NCBI RefSeq assembly: GCF_002086455.1
Contig: NZ_MVHC01000023.1
Coordinates: 1-59,060, forward strand
From: Mycolicibacter algericus DSM 45454
GTDB lineage: Bacteria > Actinomycetota > Actinomycetes > Mycobacteriales > Mycobacteriaceae
DNA: 59,060 bases
Direction of reading: 5' to 3'
Position 1 is the stretch's first letter, and each line of letters begins with the position of its first letter. Under the pieces are notes generated by a model. It worked only from the letters and a program-made list of their open reading frames with translations. It searched no databases and was not told where the DNA came from. Positions 50,163 to 59,060 of the stretch are shown one piece after another. The translations under genes and the position numbers were made by a program.

Positions 50163-50175
50163 TTACAGGTTGTAA
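50163..50175. promoter_or_regulatory. Inverted repeat TTACA-GGT-TGTAA
   Basis: A perfect 13-bp palindrome lies 39 bp upstream of the DUF1214 gene start. GTTACAG is also found 16 bp further upstream (50146). The TTACA-N3-TGTAA form suits a TetR-family site, and a TetR gene lies just beyond the DUF1214 gene. The start itself has AGGAGG at 50201-50206. Confidence 0.45.
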
Positions 50176-50214
50176 TGACAATCCGATAACTCTATTGCAC
50201 AGGAGGTCGCGACC

Positions 50215-52179
50215 ATGGCAGTCCTACGAGCGGCAGAGACGAGAACTCGCGGCGGCAGTCGTAGTCATGGCACCCTGATCGCCGTAGTGGTCGGTTCTCT
50301 CGCGCTCGCGAGTCCGCCACCGGCACTCGCCGGCCAAACCACCAGTCCGCCGGTCATGTTGGCATCAGCGGGATCGATGTCCGCGATCGACGTGAGCAAT
50401 GTGATCGCAGAGATTCAGAATCAACTCATCGGCGTCAATGGTGCGCTGCCGTTCATGACGCCCGAACGCATCGCCGGACTGCCCAGTTACATCCAGGACA
50501 TATCGTATTTTCAACTTCTTGGCACTCTCGCCCAAATGAATCCGACCGACCCCACGGTGCGGTTCCCCTACATCACCACCGAAGTCGGCGGAAACCCGAT
50601 TCAGATCGAAGGCCAGGCCAACCCGGACAACATATTCAATTTCGTCTTCACCCAACCTAACGGAACCTATGTCATTCACTTCGCTCCGGGGTCCGGCACC
50701 GTCGACTTCAACATCACTTCACAGTACGATTTCTCACCCAGCAATGTAAACTCACCGCCCGGCGGTGGGCTTCAGCTTGCCGATCTGACCCCGAATGCCG
50801 ACGGAAGTTATACGATAACCGTCAGCCCCACACCGCATGAGGGCAACTGGATTGATTCTGACGGCGCCACCGGGATCTGGATTCGCGATACCGTCCACGA
50901 CTGGACTACCAGTCCTGGCGTCGTAACCATCGACCGCACCGACATTGCCGCAACCGATCCCATCTACACCCCGCTCTCTGACAGCGACGTCGCAGCCCTA
51001 CTCAGCCGGATCGCCGACGAACTGCCCGAACACAACCTCAATTCGCAGGTCTTCTACACCCCTCCTCCCAACTTGCCCACCCCCGACAACGGCGTTATTC
51101 CGTTTATACCGACGAACATCAATGGTGGCCTGCCAGGGCAATTCATGTCATTCGGAAATTTCAATCTGGAACCTGGGCAAGCCCTGATCCTCAAGGCCCC
51201 CGAGATTGATGCCACGTACTACAACATCCAACTCTCTGACCCGCTGGGTCGTTTGTTGCCATTCCAATACGCGCAGACCAGTCTTAACGATATCCAATCG
51301 TTCCAAGCATCAGATGGAAACACCTACTACGTAATCAGCGCCACCAATCCGGGTGTCCCGAACTGGCTGGACACAGGAGGCCTCAGCAGTGGCGGGATAT
51401 TCCTCCGCATACAAGGACCGGAGGGCCCGATACCGACCGGCCCACTTCAAGCCGAACTGGTTCCGGTAGCCGACATCAGGGACTACTTGCCGACCGACAC
51501 TCCAGTCGTCACACCGGAGCAGTTCGCTGCGCAACTCGACTTGCGCGCCTTCTCCCTGCAAAACCTGCTGTCGTTGAGCAAAGACTCCAGCTGGATCACC
51601 ACCACTCTCCAGATCGACGACATCAAGGCTGCAATAGGGTCGGGAACCTTCGATCAGCTGTTCGGGACACAAGATTCCTACGCCCCGCTGGCCGAGCGAT
51701 TCACCGATGTCTTCGATCCCTCGACTGCCGTGCAGAACATCATCAACAACCCGCTGGGCAGTATGAGCGCGGTCGTGCAATCCCTACCGCAGGCTTTCAA
51801 GGAGCTCGAGTACCCCCTGATTTTGGCCATGGCGCGTGGCGCGAAAGCACTAGCCGACACCCTGCAGTCGATGGACGGCGGTATGTCTTCCGGCAACGGC
51901 TTCGATCTGTTCTCCGCGTTGATTCAATCCTTCGCGGACCCAGACGGCTTGGCGTCGGTGTTTGCGCAGACCCTCTTCGATCCCGGCACCAGCATCACGG
52001 CGGGTCTTCTGAACGCGCGCGACGCCATTCAGTTCGCCTTGGTAACCGGCGTGCACGATACCCCCGGCCTTTGGCAGCTGGCGACGGAAGCGCAGGAATC
52101 TCTGGCCCAGATCACCGCGATGTTCAGCCATGACTTTGCGATGGGGATAGACCTCGTTGATCAGTTACTCGGCTTCTAG
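50215..52179 (+). CDS. Secreted DUF1214-containing protein
   Basis: 654 residues. A signal peptide ends at PPPALAGQ. The middle (about residues 80-420) matches the DUF1254/DUF1214 type beta-rich fold: DNIFNFVFTQPNGTYVIHF, WIDSDGATGIWIRDTVHDWT, ILKAPEIDATYYNIQLSDPLGRLL and the signature NPGVPNWLDTGGLSSGGIFLRIQGPEGP. The C-terminal 200 residues are helical with no clear family. AGGAGG precedes the ATG. It is probably envelope-located. The lower GC of this gene compared with its neighbours suggests later acquisition. Confidence 0.75.
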   Translation: MAVLRAAETRTRGGSRSHGTLIAVVVGSLALASPPPALAGQTTSPPVMLASAGSMSAIDVSNVIAEIQNQLIGVNGALPFMTPERIAGLPSYIQDISYFQLLGTLAQMNPTDPTVRFPYITTEVGGNPIQIEGQANPDNIFNFVFTQPNGTYVIHFAPGSGTVDFNITSQYDFSPSNVNSPPGGGLQLADLTPNADGSYTITVSPTPHEGNWIDSDGATGIWIRDTVHDWTTSPGVVTIDRTDIAATDPIYTPLSDSDVAALLSRIADELPEHNLNSQVFYTPPPNLPTPDNGVIPFIPTNINGGLPGQFMSFGNFNLEPGQALILKAPEIDATYYNIQLSDPLGRLLPFQYAQTSLNDIQSFQASDGNTYYVISATNPGVPNWLDTGGLSSGGIFLRIQGPEGPIPTGPLQAELVPVADIRDYLPTDTPVVTPEQFAAQLDLRAFSLQNLLSLSKDSSWITTTLQIDDIKAAIGSGTFDQLFGTQDSYAPLAERFTDVFDPSTAVQNIINNPLGSMSAVVQSLPQAFKELEYPLILAMARGAKALADTLQSMDGGMSSGNGFDLFSALIQSFADPDGLASVFAQTLFDPGTSITAGLLNARDAIQFALVTGVHDTPGLWQLATEAQESLAQITAMFSHDFAMGIDLVDQLLGF

Positions 52180-52219
52180 CGCACCTGGCGGCGCGGAGTT
52201 GATGTGCCGCACAACCGAA

Positions 52220-52801
52220 TCAGCGTTTCAGGATGCCGTACAAAAGAAGGTCGGTCAGCGAATCGATGTAGGCATCCAGATCGGACACGTCTCGAATACA
52301 CATCGCGTGGATCGCCGCACCCGAGACGACGTCGAGCAACGTGCCTGCGTCAACGTGGCGTAACGTTTCGGCGTTGCGCTCCACGAGCGATTCGAATGCC
52401 GCGCTGACGCCGACCGAATGTCGCTCACCGAGTTTGGACTTCAGCTCAGGGTCGGAGCGCATGTCGGCCAAGAGACCCGGAAACGCCTCCCTGGCCTCCG
52501 GCTGCGACATGAACGCGAGGATGCCGGCGATCGCGCCGGTGATCTCCGAGAACGGTTCCGCTGAAGGCTCTACGTGCGGAGCGCTGGCAGGGTACACAGC
52601 GTCATAGACAACGTGGGCCTTTGACGGCCACCGTCGGTAGATCGTCGGTCGGCTAACCCCGGCCGCATCGGCGATCGCATCGATTGAGGTTCCGCGGTAA
52701 CCGCGTTCGATGAGCAGTCGGCGCGTTGCTGCAAACACTGCCGGGTCGATCTCCGGGTCACGGTAAGGGCCCAGTCGATGCTTGATGTCAGACCGGGCCA
52801 T
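52220..52801 (-). CDS. TetR family regulator
   Basis: 193 residues from ATG 52801 with GGAGG upstream. The helix-turn-helix is YRGTSIDAIADAAGVSRPTIYRRWPSKAHVVYDAV. The C-terminal domain (FESLVERNAETLRHVDAGTLLDVVSGAAIHAMCIRD) is the TetR_C type. It is convergent with the DUF1214 gene (40-bp gap), and repression of that gene through the palindrome at 50163 is plausible. Confidence 0.9.
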   Translation of the reverse strand: MARSDIKHRLGPYRDPEIDPAVFAATRRLLIERGYRGTSIDAIADAAGVSRPTIYRRWPSKAHVVYDAVYPASAPHVEPSAEPFSEITGAIAGILAFMSQPEAREAFPGLLADMRSDPELKSKLGERHSVGVSAAFESLVERNAETLRHVDAGTLLDVVSGAAIHAMCIRDVSDLDAYIDSLTDLLLYGILKR

Positions 52802-53011
52802 GCAGCCTCCGTTAATCACTGGTCCGGCAGTGAGCGGTCGGTATCAGTTGCGCCCCTGCCCGGTACGGAAATGGATCTTCGCCCCTATGATCGCATTTCA
52901 GCTGGGTAACCGCCCAACATGTGGATCAATACCCGGGGCCATTCAGCGGGTGCCGCTGCGCTTTCCCGCCGCCCGATGTGCGTGACAACTGTCCTGGGCC
53001 CCGCCGGGACG

Positions 53012-54319
53012 TCAACGCAGATCGGGGCCGTTGATCTCCTCAAGCATCTCGGTGACCAGTGCGGCGATCGGCGAACGCTCACTGCGCAGCAACGTGATGT
53101 GCGCGAACAGCGGGTGACCCTTGAGCTTCTCGATCACCGCCGCGATGCCGTCGTGGCGGCCGACCCGAAGGTTGTCGCGCTGGGCGACGTCGTGGGTGAG
53201 CACCACCCGCGACCCGGTTCCCAGCCGCGACAACACCGTCAGCAGCACGTTGCGTTCCAGCGACTGTGCCTCGTCGACGATCACGAACGAGTCGTGCAGT
53301 GAGCGGCCCCGGATGTGGGTCAGCGGCAGCACCTCGAGCATGCCGCGCGACAGCACCTCCTCGAGCACCGCCGGACTGGCCAGGCCCTCCAGGGTGTCGA
53401 ACACCGCCTGGGCCCACGGCCCCATCTTCTCGTTCTCGCTGCCGGGCAGGTAGCCCAGTTCCTGGCCGCCGACGGCGTAGAGCGGACGGAACACCACGAC
53501 CTTGCGCTGGGTCCGCCGCTCCAGGACGGCCTCCAGGCCGGCGCACAGCGCCAGCGCGGATTTGCCGGTGCCCGCCTTGCCGCCGAGCGAGACGATGCCG
53601 ACCGATTCGTCGAGCAGCAGATCCAGCGCGACGCGCTGCTCGGCGGAGCGCCCGCGCAGGCCGAAGGCCTCCCGGTCACCCCGGACCAACTGCACCCGCT
53701 TGGCGGCATTGACCCGGCCCAAGGCGTGCGAGCTGCCGCCGAGCAGCCGTACCCCGGTATGGCACGGCAGGTCTCGCGCCGCGGCCAGGTCGATCTCGCC
53801 CTCGTCGAACAGCGCGTCGATGTCGTCGACGGATGCCTCGACCTCGTCCATCCCGGTCCAGCCGGAGACGATGACGTCCTGGGCGTGGTATTCGTCAGCG
53901 GCCAGACCCACCGCAGCGGCCTTGACCCGCAACGGAATGTCCTTGCTCACCAACGTAACTCGCCGTCCCTCGGCGGCGAGGTTGGCGGCGCAGGTCAGGA
54001 TCCGCGAGTCGTTGTCCTCGGTGCGAAACCCTGAGGGCAACACCGCAGGATCGCTGTGGTTGAGTTCGACGTGCAACGTACCGCCCTGTGTCCCAACGGG
54101 GATGGGCTGATCAAGACGACCGTGCTCCAATCGCATGTCGTCGAACAGGCGCAGCGCCTGGCGAGCGAACCAGCCGAGCTCATGGTGGTGGCGTTTGGCC
54201 TCCAGCTCGCTGATCACCACCAGCGGGACGACGACCTCGTGTTCGGCGAACCGGGTGCAGGCCCACGGGTCCGACAGCAGCACAGAGGTGTCGAGCACGT
54301 ACGTCCGGATATCAGGCAC
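53012..54319 (-). CDS. phoH2: PIN-domain PhoH-like ATPase (PhoH2)
   Basis: 435 residues from a GTG. An N-terminal PIN RNase domain (YVLDTSVLLSDPWACTRF; acidic residues at DTS, EVVVPLVVISELEAKRHH and ILTCAANLA) is fused to a PhoH NTPase: Walker A SLGGKAGTGKSALALCAG and Walker B SFVIVDEAQSLE. PhoH2 from mycobacteria is a sequence-specific RNA helicase/RNase. It corresponds to Rv1095, which is a PIN-PhoH fusion of nearly the same length. Confidence 0.95.
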   Translation of the reverse strand: MPDIRTYVLDTSVLLSDPWACTRFAEHEVVVPLVVISELEAKRHHHELGWFARQALRLFDDMRLEHGRLDQPIPVGTQGGTLHVELNHSDPAVLPSGFRTEDNDSRILTCAANLAAEGRRVTLVSKDIPLRVKAAAVGLAADEYHAQDVIVSGWTGMDEVEASVDDIDALFDEGEIDLAAARDLPCHTGVRLLGGSSHALGRVNAAKRVQLVRGDREAFGLRGRSAEQRVALDLLLDESVGIVSLGGKAGTGKSALALCAGLEAVLERRTQRKVVVFRPLYAVGGQELGYLPGSENEKMGPWAQAVFDTLEGLASPAVLEEVLSRGMLEVLPLTHIRGRSLHDSFVIVDEAQSLERNVLLTVLSRLGTGSRVVLTHDVAQRDNLRVGRHDGIAAVIEKLKGHPLFAHITLLRSERSPIAALVTEMLEEINGPDLR

Positions 54320-54513
54320 TGAGCGCTCCAGCGGTGAGGGCGCGCGCGACCCCGCGCGAGCAGATCGACGGGGAACGCAGCACCAGAACCGGGGCCGGTC
54401 CTGTCGTGGTCACGACCGGTGGTGCCGCCTAGACGGCAGAGCGTGTGGCTAGCCATCGCTTGCGACGGTACCCCCGTCGGCGCGTGCGCGCCGCGCAGGC
54501 GCGCCGGAGCCCG

Positions 54514-55341
54514 TCAGCTGACGGCGAACGCCTTCAAATCGGGGTGCGCGGCCAGGCCCCAGGCGCTGATCCGGTCCGAGATCACCCGGCGCAGTTGGTC
54601 GGGCCCGAAGATCCCGGCTTCGGCGATTCCGGCCTGCCGGTCGGCGTAGGCGTCGATATCGGCGCCGATGACCTTCAACTCGCCGGCCCGGGCGGCGATG
54701 GCGGCCACCGTCTCGTCGTGCACGTAGTCCAGGCAGTGCGCGACCAGGTTGGCGAAAAACTCCTCGTGGCGCTCCTCGTCACCAGCGATCCGGTTGATCA
54801 GGCCCTTGAGTACCGGTTCCTCGATCTGTTCGGCCAGGTTGCGGCAGAACTCGGCGCAGGAGCGCTCGTAGAAGGCCATGAACACCAGCGTCTCGACCTG
54901 GCTGTACCGGTCGGCGCGGTAGCCCTTCTGCACATGCTCCATGCGGACGCGCTCGTTGGCGTCCGGGTCGATCTCCCGGGTGACCATCAGGTATTCGCGA
55001 AGTGCGATGGCGTGCAGGTGCTCTTCGGCGGTCCACCGGCCGATCCAGCGCCCCCACTTGTCCTCGAGGATGAAGTGCTCGACGAATTCGCGGTGGTAGC
55101 CGGCCAGGCTGTCCTTCTCGATGAGCAGGATCTCGCAGGCGTCGGTGATCACCGTGGGCAGGCTCACCTGCGACGGGTCCCAGTCCTTGCCGCCGAGGAA
55201 GGCGAAGTTCTCGCCCTGCTCGAACGGCACGAAGTCGTGCGCGTACCAGGGGTCCACGGTGTCGATGTGGCGGACCATGTTCGCGGCGACAACCGGCTCC
55301 AGCTCGCGAATCAGCGCGTTAGCAACGGGACGTTCAGCCAT
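54514..55341 (-). CDS. desA2: Acyl-ACP desaturase DesA2
   Basis: 275 residues. Ferritin-like di-iron fold with EENRH-like motifs: TAEEHLHAIALREYLM and AGDEERHEEFFANLVAHCLDY, giving Glu/His ligands on paired helices. A further ligand glutamate is in FYERSCAEFCRNLAEQ. It corresponds to Rv1094, a desaturase linked to mycolic acid precursors. A minus-strand TTGACA (55374-55379) and TACAGT (55349-55354) place the start site next to the ATG, so the mRNA may be leaderless. Confidence 0.93.
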   Translation of the reverse strand: MAERPVANALIRELEPVVAANMVRHIDTVDPWYAHDFVPFEQGENFAFLGGKDWDPSQVSLPTVITDACEILLIEKDSLAGYHREFVEHFILEDKWGRWIGRWTAEEHLHAIALREYLMVTREIDPDANERVRMEHVQKGYRADRYSQVETLVFMAFYERSCAEFCRNLAEQIEEPVLKGLINRIAGDEERHEEFFANLVAHCLDYVHDETVAAIAARAGELKVIGADIDAYADRQAGIAEAGIFGPDQLRRVISDRISAWGLAAHPDLKAFAVS

Positions 55342-55348
55342 AAAAGTA

Positions 55349-55379
55349 ACTGTAACCCGAATTCACACTATCTTGTCAA
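55349..55379 (-). promoter_or_regulatory. desA2 promoter, probably leaderless
   Basis: -35 TTGACA at 55374-55379 and a TANNNT -10 (TACAGT) at 55349-55354, spaced 19 bp. The predicted start site is 1-3 nt before the desA2 ATG at 55341, and no ribosome site is present, consistent with leaderless mRNAs common in mycobacteria. Confidence 0.5.
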
Positions 55380-55415
55380 CTCGGGTGCGGCGTGTCCGGA
55401 ACCGCGCGCACCCGC

Positions 55416-56690
55416 TCAGGCGAGCTTCCAGTCCTCCAGGCCGTCATAGAGCGGGAAGTCCTGCGCCAGCTTGGTGACCCGGGACCGCAGCGCCGAGATG
55501 TCGGCACCCGATCCAGCCGCCAGTGCGGTGGCGATGATATCGGCGACCTCGGTGAATTCGGTGTCGCCGAAACCGCGGGCCGCCAGCGCCGGGGTGCCGA
55601 CCCGCAGCCCGGAGGTGACCATCGGCGGGCGCGGGTCGTTGGGGACGGCGTTGCGGTTGACGGTGATGCCGACCTCGTGCAGCAGATCCTCGGCCATCTG
55701 GCCGTCCAGCGGCGAGTCCCGCAGGTCGACGAGCACCAGGTGCACGTCGGTGCCGCCGCTGACCACCGACACCCCGGCCTTGGCCACGTCGGCGGCCAGC
55801 AGCCGCTCGGCGATGATCCTGGCGCCGGAGAGCACCCGCTGCTGGCGCTCGGCGAACTCGGGGGTGCCGGCGATCTTCAGCGCGACGGCCTTGGCGGCGA
55901 TCACGTGCATCAGCGGACCGCCTTGCTGACCGGGGAAGACCGCCGAGTTGATCTGCTTGGCGAACTCCTTCTTGCCGACGATCAGCCCGGAGCGCGGCCC
56001 GCCGAGGGTCTTGTGCACGGTGGTCGAGACCACCTGGGCGTGCGGCACCGGCGATGGGTGCAGCCCGGCGGCGACCAACCCGGCGAAGTGCGCCATGTCC
56101 ACCCACAGTGTGGCGTCCACCTCGGCGGCGATCGCAGCGAAGGCTTCGAAGTCGAGGATGCGCGGGTAGGCCGACCAGCCGGCGATGATCACCTTCGGTT
56201 TGAACTCCAGCGCCTGCGCGCGGACCACATCCATGTCGACGCGGTGGGTCACCGGGTCCACGCCGTAGAAGGCGTTCTCGTAGAGCTTGCCGGAGAAGTT
56301 CAGCCGCATCCCGTGGGTCAGGTGTCCGCCGTTGGCCAGGTCCAGGCCGAGCAGTCGCTCCCCCGGTTCCATCAGCGCCTGCAGCACCGCGGCGTTGGCC
56401 TGGGCGCCCGAGTGCGGCTGGACGTTGGCGAACTCCGCGTCGAACAGTTCCTTGGCGCGGTCGCGGGCGATGTTCTCCACCACGTCGACGTGTTCACACC
56501 CGCCGTAATAGCGCCGGCCCGGCAGACCCTCGGCGTATTTGTTGGTCAGCACGCTGCCGTGTGCCTGCAGTACCGCGCGCGGCACGAAGTTCTCCGACGC
56601 GATCATCTCCAGGGTGTCGCGCTGGCGCCCCAGTTCCTTGCCGAGCAGCTCGGCGATGTCCGGGTCGAGCTCGGCCAGCGGCGTAGACAT
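55416..56690 (-). CDS. glyA: Serine hydroxymethyltransferase
   Basis: 424 residues. It interconverts serine and glycine, with tetrahydrofolate, as a PLP enzyme. The PLP lysine is in VVSTTVHKTLGGPRSGLIVGKKEF. NFVPRAVLQAHGSVLTNKYAEGLPGRRYYGG is the folate-site region, and WVDMAHFAGLVAAGLHPSPVP binds the cofactor. It corresponds to glyA1 (Rv1093). The frame extends further upstream to 56924, where a GTG at 56726 is an alternative start. Confidence 0.96.
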   Translation of the reverse strand: MSTPLAELDPDIAELLGKELGRQRDTLEMIASENFVPRAVLQAHGSVLTNKYAEGLPGRRYYGGCEHVDVVENIARDRAKELFDAEFANVQPHSGAQANAAVLQALMEPGERLLGLDLANGGHLTHGMRLNFSGKLYENAFYGVDPVTHRVDMDVVRAQALEFKPKVIIAGWSAYPRILDFEAFAAIAAEVDATLWVDMAHFAGLVAAGLHPSPVPHAQVVSTTVHKTLGGPRSGLIVGKKEFAKQINSAVFPGQQGGPLMHVIAAKAVALKIAGTPEFAERQQRVLSGARIIAERLLAADVAKAGVSVVSGGTDVHLVLVDLRDSPLDGQMAEDLLHEVGITVNRNAVPNDPRPPMVTSGLRVGTPALAARGFGDTEFTEVADIIATALAAGSGADISALRSRVTKLAQDFPLYDGLEDWKLA

Positions 56691-56767
56691 CGTGGAGGCA
56701 GGGCGAGAATCCGGTGTGGCAGTCACGGGCGCAAGTCTATCGAGCGGGTCGCCCCCCGCCGGACGCG

Positions 56768-57976
56768 CTATCCGTTCAGTTCCGCACGCAGGCTCGACGG
56801 GATTAGCGGCTCGTCGAGCAGCCGCCCAAACCGCCCGGTGAGGCTCGCCGCGGCCGGCCGGCAGTCCAGCCAGGCGCGCAGCAGCCGATAGCCCTCCACG
56901 TAGGTCGAGGTGTAGGCCCGCCACAGCGGTGACGACAAGAACCGCATGCTCTGGCGGGCCCGATCGTCGGTGACCAGCAGCCAGCGGCGCAGATGGTCGA
57001 CCACCTCGTCGACGTCGCGACGCTCGTCGTGCAGCATCAGCGCCGCATCCTGGCGCACCTCGGCGAGCGCCGCGGCTGCCTCCGACACCGCCTCGGCCCG
57101 TTCACCATCGAACCGCAGCCCCAGGTCGGCGTAGATCTCTTCGGCCCAACCGCCCCAACCGGGCCCGACCGCGGCGTACAGCGCCAGGTCGGCCAGTCCC
57201 TCGGCCATCAGACACTGCGGGGTGTTGACCAGAAAAATCGTCTGCTCGGCCTGGCCCAGCTGCGAGACCAGCCCGGCCTCTTTGCGGCAGTGCTCGGTGT
57301 GGTGGCCTGGGTAGGACTCATGGGCGACCAGTCGGGGCAGATTCGACATGAGCTGTTTGAGGTCGGCGTTGACGGCCACCGTGGAGCGGTAGTCGCCGCG
57401 GTAGTAGTTGAACCCCGACCACGGCTTGTCGGTGACGACCTCGTAGCTGATGACCTCGGTCTCCGGCAGCGGGAACTGTGTGCGGACCCGGTCACGCAGC
57501 GCCGAGGAGAAGGCGTGGATAGCCGCTTCGAGCCGCTCGGGCGGAATCTCTTCGGCGCGGCGGTGTGCGGCCATTCGCTCGGCCAACGGCCCGGTTCCGC
57601 CCAGCGCTTCGTCCAGCCGGGCGTGGGCTTGACGGTAGCGGTCGGTGTCTCCCCTGCCGATGCCGGTGAGGTCGAAGTACTCGCGCACCTCGTCGATGAA
57701 ACCGACCTGCTCCCCGGCGAACCTGCGGCCCGCACACGCCAGCGCCCGCAGATGCACCCGCAGGTAGTCGGCGCGCGCCGCCTCAAGACCACCCGGCAGT
57801 TCGGTGAGCAGCTTCTCGGCCTGCTGGGACAGCACCGCCGGGTCGGGCATCGGCTCGTTCTCGACCAGCCGGCGCAGCGCCGGGTCACCGGTGAAGGCGT
57901 CGACATAACCCGGCTCGATCCGGTCGAAGCGCAGACCGAGCAGCAGGTATTCACGGATCAAGGCAGCGGGCTCCAT
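56768..57976 (-). CDS. DUF885 family putative zinc peptidase
   Basis: 402 residues. The central LVAHESYPGHHTEHCRKEAG contains the DUF885 signature HExxPGHH, a probable zinc site. FNYYRGDYRSTVAVN precedes it, and a helical C-terminal half with ALMLHDERRDVDEVVDHLRRWLLV follows. There is no signal peptide, so it is probably cytoplasmic. Inserted between glyA and coaA compared with the M. tuberculosis order as I recall it. Divergent from coaA (45 bp). Confidence 0.85.
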   Translation of the reverse strand: MEPAALIREYLLLGLRFDRIEPGYVDAFTGDPALRRLVENEPMPDPAVLSQQAEKLLTELPGGLEAARADYLRVHLRALACAGRRFAGEQVGFIDEVREYFDLTGIGRGDTDRYRQAHARLDEALGGTGPLAERMAAHRRAEEIPPERLEAAIHAFSSALRDRVRTQFPLPETEVISYEVVTDKPWSGFNYYRGDYRSTVAVNADLKQLMSNLPRLVAHESYPGHHTEHCRKEAGLVSQLGQAEQTIFLVNTPQCLMAEGLADLALYAAVGPGWGGWAEEIYADLGLRFDGERAEAVSEAAAALAEVRQDAALMLHDERRDVDEVVDHLRRWLLVTDDRARQSMRFLSSPLWRAYTSTYVEGYRLLRAWLDCRPAAASLTGRFGRLLDEPLIPSSLRAELNG

Positions 57977-58021
57977 ACCCGATCAGGCTAACCGTCGAGC
58001 CTGCTGCAAGACTGTATGGTC

Positions 58022-58960
58022 ATGCGGCGGCTTAGCGAGCCGAGTCCCTACGTGGAGTTCGACCGACGTCAATGGCGGACGCTGCGTATGTCGACGCCGA
58101 TGCCGCTCACCGAAGAAGAGGTCGTGGCGCTGCGCGGTCTCGGTGAGCAGGTCGACCTGCTCGAGGTCGAAGAGGTCTATCTGCCACTGGCCCGGCTGCT
58201 GCACCTGCAAGTCGCCGCCCGCCAGCAACTGTTCGCCGCCACCGCGGAGTTCCTCGGCGAGAACGACCAGAGCCCGGACCGCCCGGTGCCGTTCATCATC
58301 GGGGTGGCCGGCAGCGTGGCCGTCGGCAAGTCGACGACGGCCCGCGTGCTGCAGGCCTTGTTGGCCCGCTGGGACCGCCACCCGCGGGTGGACCTGGTCA
58401 CCACCGACGGGTTCCTCTACCCCAACCAGGAGTTGGAACGCCGGAACCTGATGCACCGCAAAGGGTTTCCGGAAAGCTATAACCGGCGCGCGCTGATGCG
58501 CTTCGTCACCTCGGTGAAGTCCGGCGCCGACTACGCGTGCGCGCCGGTGTATTCACACCTGAGCTATGACATCGTCGCGGGCGCCAAACAAGTGGTCCGT
58601 CACCCCGACATCTTGATCCTCGAGGGTCTCAATGTGCTGCAGACCGGGCCCACGCTGATGGTCTCGGACCTGTTCGACTTCTCGTTGTACGTCGATGCCC
58701 GGGTCGAAGACATCGAGCACTGGTACGTCTCCCGGTTCCTGGCGATGCGTTCCACCTCCTTCGCCCATCCCGAGTCTCACTTCCACCACTACGCGGGCCT
58801 CAACGACCAGCAGGCGGTGGCCGCCGCCCGCGACATCTGGCGCTCCATCAACCGTCCCAACCTGGTCGAGAACATCCTGCCGACCCGGCCCCGGGCGACC
58901 CTGGTGCTGCGCAAAGACGCCGATCACTCCATCAACCGGCTGCGGCTGCGCAAGCTGTAA
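58022..58960 (+). CDS. coaA: Pantothenate kinase type I
   Basis: 312 residues from ATG 58022, the known length of mycobacterial CoaA (an ATG at 58016 is also in frame). It phosphorylates pantothenate at the start of CoA synthesis. The P-loop GVAGSVAVGKSTTARVL, LVTTDGFLYPNQELERRNLMHRKGFPESYN, and ILEGLNVLQTG are all intact. LFDFSLYVDARVEDIEHWYVSRFLAMR and the end DADHSINRLRLRKL follow. It corresponds to Rv1092c. Confidence 0.97.
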   Translation: MRRLSEPSPYVEFDRRQWRTLRMSTPMPLTEEEVVALRGLGEQVDLLEVEEVYLPLARLLHLQVAARQQLFAATAEFLGENDQSPDRPVPFIIGVAGSVAVGKSTTARVLQALLARWDRHPRVDLVTTDGFLYPNQELERRNLMHRKGFPESYNRRALMRFVTSVKSGADYACAPVYSHLSYDIVAGAKQVVRHPDILILEGLNVLQTGPTLMVSDLFDFSLYVDARVEDIEHWYVSRFLAMRSTSFAHPESHFHHYAGLNDQQAVAAARDIWRSINRPNLVENILPTRPRATLVLRKDADHSINRLRLRKL

Positions 58961-58967
58961 AACGCGG

Positions 58968-59060
58968 TTAAGGCTGCGTCGCGGTACCCGGCTGCGGCTG
59001 CGGCGGTTCCGGTGCCGGCGGAGGCGGCGGCAACTCAGGTGCCGGCGGTGGGGGTGGTGG
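58968..59060 (-). CDS. C-terminus of a proline-rich protein, cut by the window
   Basis: Thirty codons and a TAA read on the minus strand: blocks of proline broken by alanine, glutamate and glutamine, ending PGTATQP. The gene runs out of the window at 59060. A proline-rich tail is common in exported mycobacterial proteins, but no domain is visible. Confidence 0.6.
   Translation of the reverse strand, partial: PPPPPPAPELPPPPPAPEPPQPQPGTATQP

Overview
The window is from a high-GC actinobacterium, almost certainly a Mycobacteriaceae member. The evidence is a complete mce lipid-importer operon, MmpS-like and Mas proteins, a mycofactocin-coupled SDR, an LpqH-type lipoprotein relic, an Arr enzyme, a mazE2/mazF2-like pair, and a right-hand block (about 31.0-59.0 kb) that matches from memory the gene order of M. 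tuberculosis Rv1092c-Rv1112 (ychF, DUF6542, ispH, lipid-droplet protein, xseA, xseB, 3beta-HSD, AI-2E permease, DUF4245, glpX, fumC, deacetylase, phoH2, desA2, glyA, coaA). No RNA gene or CRISPR array was found. The species cannot be named from this.

Layout. (1) 1-1.48 kb is transposon debris: an IS21 istA relic with its multi-repeat end abuts an ISL3 transposase tail, followed by a dead IS3 orfB tail. (2) 1.47-12.6 kb, minus strand: a tightly coupled yrbEA-yrbEB-mceABCDEF operon followed by a Mce-associated (Mas) gene and four co-oriented secreted-protein genes, one of them a soluble MmpS-like domain. This stretch looks visibly less GC-rich than the rest. (3) 13.3-22.9 kb, plus strand and divergent from mce: a catabolic cluster (SDRs, a two-subunit acyl-CoA dehydrogenase, a mycofactocin-type SDR, an SDR without its catalytic motif, a P450), then a decayed fadD (minus strand) and a divergent isochorismatase-like gene lacking its cysteine. 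Mce import plus beta-oxidation-type genes suggests uptake and degradation of one lipid, steroid or terpenoid class; the substrate is not known. (4) 22.9-24.0 kb is a second graveyard: broken IS3 pieces, one of them inverted, plus relics of a luciferase-like monooxygenase and an LpqH-type lipoprotein.

(5) 24.1-31.0 kb holds small accessory genes: an alpha/beta hydrolase coupled to a class III cyclase, a permuted NlpC/P60-like protein, MazEF, a monooxygenase, a Ddn-like protein, OsmC, two VOC proteins and Arr. (6) 31.0-59.0 kb is the conserved core block with insertions: MFS, TetR, an MpaB-type oxygenase and an alkylsulfatase; a group II intron relic directly upstream of the deacetylase; a DUF1214 secreted protein with a TetR; and a DUF885 peptidase.

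Several palindromes sit at promoter positions (12957, 22205, 27189, 29255, 36521, 46797, 50163) and are candidate operators. The one at 36521 contains a near-match to the KstR box upstream of the 3beta-hydroxysteroid dehydrogenase gene.
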